Assembly (NCBI GenBank): GCA_937967645.1
Contig: CALBTT010000121.1
Location: 1 to 16,224 of the forward strand
Source: an uncultured Zoogloea sp.
Lineage (GTDB): Bacteria > Pseudomonadota > Gammaproteobacteria > Burkholderiales > Rhodocyclaceae
Direction: 5' to 3'
DNA: 16,224 nt
Positions 13,215 to 16,224 of the stretch are shown here, one piece after another (position 1 is the first letter of the stretch; every line of letters starts with the position of its first letter). The position numbers were made by a program, and so were the translations under genes. A model generated the notes under the pieces. The model was given only the letters and a program-made list of their open reading frames with translations. It had not been told where the DNA came from and made no database searches.

Positions 13215-15242
13215 CTAGGCGTCGTAAAGGTGACAACGCACCATGCGGCTGTCGGAGAGACGGATCTCGGCCGGGTAGCCACTCCGGCAGGTCTCGCTGG
13301 CGTGCTCGCAGCGGGGATGAAAGTGGCAGCCGGAAGGCGGGTTGAGGGGCGACGGCATGTCACCGTGGGGCGCCACCTGGATCGGCTCGGCAGCGCCCTC
13401 CCTGTCCACCCGCGGCACGGCAGCCAGCAGCATGCGGGTGTAAGGATGGCGCGGGTCGCGCAACACCTCTTCGGCACTGCCCTGCTCGACGATGCGGCCG
13501 AGGTACATCACCGCCACCTGGTGCGCCAGGTAGTCCACGACAGCCAGGTTGTGGGTGATGAACAGGTAGGACAGGCCATACTCGGCCTGCAGTTCCCTCA
13601 GCAGGTTCAGGATCTGGGCCTGCACCGATACATCCAGGGCGCTGGTGGGCTCATCGCAGACGATCAGGCTGGGCGATACCGCCAGCGCACGGGCAATGGC
13701 GATGCGCTGACGCTGGCCCCCGGAGAACTCGTGGGGAAAGCGGTGACGCATCGTCGGGTCCAGGCCCACCCGGCTCAGCAGGGCGTCGATACGCGCGGAC
13801 CGGGCAGCCGGATCGGCCTCCACACCCAGGGCCTGCATGCCCTCCTCCAGGATCTCGCCCACCCGCATGCGTGGATCGAGGGAGCTGAAGGGGTCCTGGA
13901 AGATCATCTGCAGGTCCCGGCGCAGGGGACGCCAGCGGCGGGCCGGCAGGGACAGCACTTCCTCGCCGCCGTAGCGCACCTCGCCGCCGGTGGCCTGCAC
14001 CAGCTTCAGCAAGGCCTTGCCGGCCGTGGTCTTGCCACAGCCGGACTCGCCCACCAGGGCCAGGGTCTTGCCAGCGGGCACCTGGAGGGTCACCCCGTCC
14101 ACCGCCTTCACATGCCCGGCTACCCGGCGGAAGATCCCCTTGCGCACCGGGAAGTGGACCTGCAGGTCCGTCACCTCGAGGACCTTGCCGCGGGACGCCG
14201 ACTGGGTGCCGGCGGCCTCGGCCACGGACGGCGCGGTGTCGGCCCAACCCAGCCCGAGCCCGGGATCATAAAGGTGGCAGCGCACGGCCTGCCGTCCGAC
14301 CTGATGCAGGCCCGGCGCCGTGCTGCGGCATACCTCCCGCACCTGCGGACAACGCTCGGCGAAGCGGCAGCCGGGCAGACGCTCACCCGGCCGCGGCACC
14401 TGGCCGGTGATGGTCTCCAGGGGCCGGCCGCGCAGTTCCGGCGTGGGCAGGGCGGCAAACAGCTTGCGTGAGTATGGATGCAGGGGCGTGCCGAAGAAAT
14501 CGTCGCGGTCGCCGGTCTCCACCAGTTCGCCGGCATACATCACGCCGATCCGGTGCGCCATTCGGGACACGACACCCAGATCGTGGGTGATCAGGAGCAT
14601 GCCCATGCCGCGCCGGGTCTGCAGCTCACGCAGCAGATCCAGCACCTGGGCCTGGATGGTCACGTCGAGGGCGGTGGTCGGCTCGTCGGCGATCAGGACG
14701 TCGGGATCGCCGGCCAGGGCCATGGCGATCATGACCCGCTGCTTCATGCCGCCGGAGAGCTGGAAGGGGTATTCGGACAGGCGCCGGCGCGGATCGGGAA
14801 TGCCCACGGCCTCGAGCAGCTTCTCGGCTTCGGCCCAGGCCGGCTTGCCATGAATGCCGCGATGGCGGACCAGCACCTCGCCGATCTGGTCGCCCACCGT
14901 CATCACCGGATTGAGGCTGGTGGCGGGCTCCTGGAAGATCATCGCCAGACGCTTGCCCCGGATGTCGCGCATGCGGGTCTCGGGCAAGGCCTCCAGGGCC
15001 TCGTCGCCCAGGCGGATGCCGCCGCCGGCTATCCGCCCGCCCGCCGGCAGGAGGCGCATGCAGGCCAGGGCGGTCATGGACTTGCCGCAGCCGGACTCGC
15101 CCACCAGGGCCAGGGTCTGCCCCGGCGCCACCTCGAAGCTCACGCCATCCACCGGCCGCACGGGCTTGCCCTGCGGTCCCAGCTCGACCCTCAGCCCGTC
15201 CACCCGCAACAGGGCCTGCCCTTCCTTGTCCAGTCTGTTCAT
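13215..15242 (-). CDS. Double ATPase of a peptide/opine-type ABC importer (DppD-DppF fusion, GsiA/YejF-like)
   Basis: A 675-residue protein with two complete ATPase halves. Half one has Walker A GESGCGKS (48-55), LSGGM (162-166), ADEP (185-188) and H220. Half two has Walker A GESGCGKT (398-405), FSGGQ (506-510), CDEP (529-532) and H564. Each half ends in the OppD/DppD C-terminal extension with four cysteines: C292/C298/C305/C322 and C639/C645/C652/C670. These are the positions associated with a [4Fe-4S] cluster in DppD-type subunits. It would energise import of di/oligopeptides, glutathione or similar, but no permease or binding protein is adjacent in the window. ATG 15242 lacks a clear ribosome site; a TTG at 15275 is the in-frame alternative. 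Confidence 0.9.
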   Translation of the reverse strand: MNRLDKEGQALLRVDGLRVELGPQGKPVRPVDGVSFEVAPGQTLALVGESGCGKSMTALACMRLLPAGGRIAGGGIRLGDEALEALPETRMRDIRGKRLAMIFQEPATSLNPVMTVGDQIGEVLVRHRGIHGKPAWAEAEKLLEAVGIPDPRRRLSEYPFQLSGGMKQRVMIAMALAGDPDVLIADEPTTALDVTIQAQVLDLLRELQTRRGMGMLLITHDLGVVSRMAHRIGVMYAGELVETGDRDDFFGTPLHPYSRKLFAALPTPELRGRPLETITGQVPRPGERLPGCRFAERCPQVREVCRSTAPGLHQVGRQAVRCHLYDPGLGLGWADTAPSVAEAAGTQSASRGKVLEVTDLQVHFPVRKGIFRRVAGHVKAVDGVTLQVPAGKTLALVGESGCGKTTAGKALLKLVQATGGEVRYGGEEVLSLPARRWRPLRRDLQMIFQDPFSSLDPRMRVGEILEEGMQALGVEADPAARSARIDALLSRVGLDPTMRHRFPHEFSGGQRQRIAIARALAVSPSLIVCDEPTSALDVSVQAQILNLLRELQAEYGLSYLFITHNLAVVDYLAHQVAVMYLGRIVEQGSAEEVLRDPRHPYTRMLLAAVPRVDREGAAEPIQVAPHGDMPSPLNPPSGCHFHPRCEHASETCRSGYPAEIRLSDSRMVRCHLYDA

Positions 15243-15347
15243 CGCAAAGAAAACGGACCTCAGGGGCCCGTTCAATCAGTTGGCCGCCGCAGCGGCCGAC
15301 AGGCCGGTACCACGCCCCCACAAGGGCGCGGCGCCGGTCATGGGGTA
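15243..15347 (-). other. slyD to double-ATPase gap
   Basis: 105 bases with only short GC-rich dyads, such as GGCCGC (15282-15287) with GCGGCC (15292-15297). There is no T run and no clear promoter. It cannot be told from sequence whether the double ATPase gene is co-transcribed with slyD. Confidence 0.3.
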
Positions 15348-15827
15348 TCAGTGGTGATGACCGCCTTCACCGTGCACATGGCCATGGCCGATTTCTTCGG
15401 CGCTGGCGGTACGCACTTCCTTCACGGTGATGTCGAAGATCAGGGCGGTGCCGGCGAGGGGATGGTTGCCATCCACCACGACCTTGCCGTCGGCAATGTC
15501 GGTGATGCGGTAGACCACGTCCTCTTCACCGTCTTCGCCGACGCGCTCGAAAGACATGCCGACTTCGATGTTGTCCGGGAACAGGGAGGCCTCCTCCACC
15601 AGGACCAGCTCTTCGTCGTATTCGCCGAAGGCGTCTTCCGGGAGGAGCTTGACCTTCAGGTTTTCACCAACCGCCTTGCCATGGAGGGCTTCTTCGATCA
15701 CGGCAAAGATGCCGTCATAACCGCCGTGCAGGTAAACCAGCGGGTGCTGGCCGTCGTCGATCATGTTGCCATCCGGGTCGGTGACCTTGTAGTCAAGCGT
15801 GACGACCGTGTTCTTGGCGATTTGCAT
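15348..15827 (-). CDS. slyD: SlyD-type FKBP peptidyl-prolyl isomerase / metallochaperone
   Basis: A 159-residue cytoplasmic protein beginning MQIAKNTVVTLDYKVTDPDG. The FKBP fold surrounds an inserted insert-in-flap chaperone domain (about 70-125). Recognisable segments are LVYLHGGYDGIFAVIEEALHGK, PEDAFGEYDEELV and VVDGNHPLAG. The tail GHGHVHGEGGHHH is His-rich but far shorter than in E. coli SlyD. SlyD catalyses proline isomerisation, holds unfolded proteins and, through the tail, binds nickel and other metals for hydrogenase maturation. AAGGA lies six bases before the ATG. The start lies inside the 3' end of the upstream peroxiredoxin gene (35-base overlap, different frame), suggesting co-transcription. 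Confidence 0.93.
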   Translation of the reverse strand: MQIAKNTVVTLDYKVTDPDGNMIDDGQHPLVYLHGGYDGIFAVIEEALHGKAVGENLKVKLLPEDAFGEYDEELVLVEEASLFPDNIEVGMSFERVGEDGEEDVVYRITDIADGKVVVDGNHPLAGTALIFDITVKEVRTASAEEIGHGHVHGEGGHHH

Positions 15828-16224
15828 TTGGATTCCTTGAGTTGAGTTGCTTTATCAGCTGAAAGACTTCGGCGGCATGGCCGCGCGGATTGATATCGTG
15901 CATGACGTGCTGCAGGACCCCGTCACTCGAAATGATGAAAGTCGAACGGCGAACGCTGCGTTTCATGACCCCGTTCACCATCGCCGACTGCCACACCCCG
16001 TAAAGCCTGCACACCTCGCCCTCCTCATCGGACAGCAGCTCCACGGACAGGCCGTGCTGATCGCGGAAGTCAGCATGGGTCAGGCAATCGTCGGGACTCA
16101 CGCCCACCACGATGCACTTCTCCTGCTCGAAATCGGCATCGTGATCGCTGAAATCGATGGCCTGACGGATGCAGCCGGGGGTGTTGTCACGGGGGTAAAA
16201 GTACAGGACCACATGATGGGAACC
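15793..16224 (-). CDS. bcp: Bcp/PrxQ-type peroxiredoxin, N-terminus outside window
   Basis: The frame is open from the window edge to TGA at 15793-15795 and lacks roughly the first 30 residues. VVLYFYPRDNTPGC carries the PxxxTxxC peroxidatic motif; the cysteine reduces peroxides and alkyl hydroperoxides. IDFSDH, VGVSPDD, LLSDEEGEVCRLYGVW and RRSTFIISSDGVL are standard Bcp segments. The residue five after the active cysteine, a cysteine in two-cysteine E. coli-type Bcp, is isoleucine here (TPGCIRQAI). Resolution must use another cysteine (EKC, DDC or EVC segments) or an external thiol. The tail after FQLIKQLN extends into slyD. A GTG at 16212 would fall inside the first visible strand and is not the true start. 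Confidence 0.9.
   Translation of the reverse strand, partial: GSHHVVLYFYPRDNTPGCIRQAIDFSDHDADFEQEKCIVVGVSPDDCLTHADFRDQHGLSVELLSDEEGEVCRLYGVWQSAMVNGVMKRSVRRSTFIISSDGVLQHVMHDINPRGHAAEVFQLIKQLNSRNPNANRQEHGRHA

Noticed and set aside
12840..15845. Two long plus-strand open frames (12840-14471 and 14478-15845) opposite czcI, the double ATPase and slyD
   Set aside because: Both are mirror frames of genes with full motif support. They have no recognisable domains and no plausible ribosome sites.
1..16224. CRISPR arrays, tRNA/rRNA genes, insertion sequences, prophage or integrase genes
   Set aside because: I saw no regularly spaced repeats, no clear tRNA cloverleaf and no transposase- or integrase-like frame in the window.

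Overview
The window is GC-rich chromosomal DNA with dense, same-strand operons. The gene content (paaX/paaY phenylacetate genes, a branched-chain/aromatic-type LivHMGF importer, a CzcI-CzcCBA metal pump, and a SlyD with a short His-rich tail) suggests a betaproteobacterium, probably of the Rhodocyclales (Thauera/Azoarcus/Zoogloea-like). That placement is inferred from protein resemblance and base composition, not from a marker gene.

Layout. (1) Positions 1-1802 are the end of a phenylacetate-related region: the 3' end of paaX (+), a short operon encoding an ABM-fold protein and a GNAT acetyltransferase (+), then paaY (-) convergent with them. (2) An AT-rich divergent region separates paaY from an IclR-type regulator (+, 1883-2677), which ends in an intrinsic terminator whose loop is its own stop codon. 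(3) Positions 2798-6846 are a four-gene importer operon (livH, livM, livG, and a livF-type ATPase). It has a good sigma70-type promoter and a 14-codon leader ORF coupled to livH. The last gene is the highlight: its ATPase is preceded, in one uninterrupted reading frame, by a complete hemerythrin-like (HHE) di-iron domain. No substrate-binding protein gene accompanies the operon in the window. (4) Across a 13-bp terminator-like hairpin, positions 6905-13151 (-) hold a complete heavy-metal RND efflux operon in the order czcI, czcC, czcB, czcA. (5) Positions 13215-15242 (-) encode a single polypeptide with two peptide-transporter ATPase halves. (6) Positions 15348-16224 (-) hold slyD overlapped by the 3' part of a Bcp-type peroxiredoxin that runs out of the window.

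How the parts may work together. The IclR regulator sits between a phenylacetate-pathway gene and the importer. The paaY-iclR intergenic region and the liv promoter each contain the same split palindrome, TGWTAC-N26-GTAWCA, with identical spacing. My inference is that IclR controls both itself/paaY and the importer, and that the importer brings in an aromatic acid or a related organic acid. The HHE domain on one of its two ATPase subunits could tie uptake to oxygen, nitric oxide or iron/redox status. The czc block and the downstream genes look conventional. Unusual points there are hairpins between czcI and czcC, a TATAAT box directly before the czcI start, and a peroxiredoxin lacking the usual nearby resolving cysteine.
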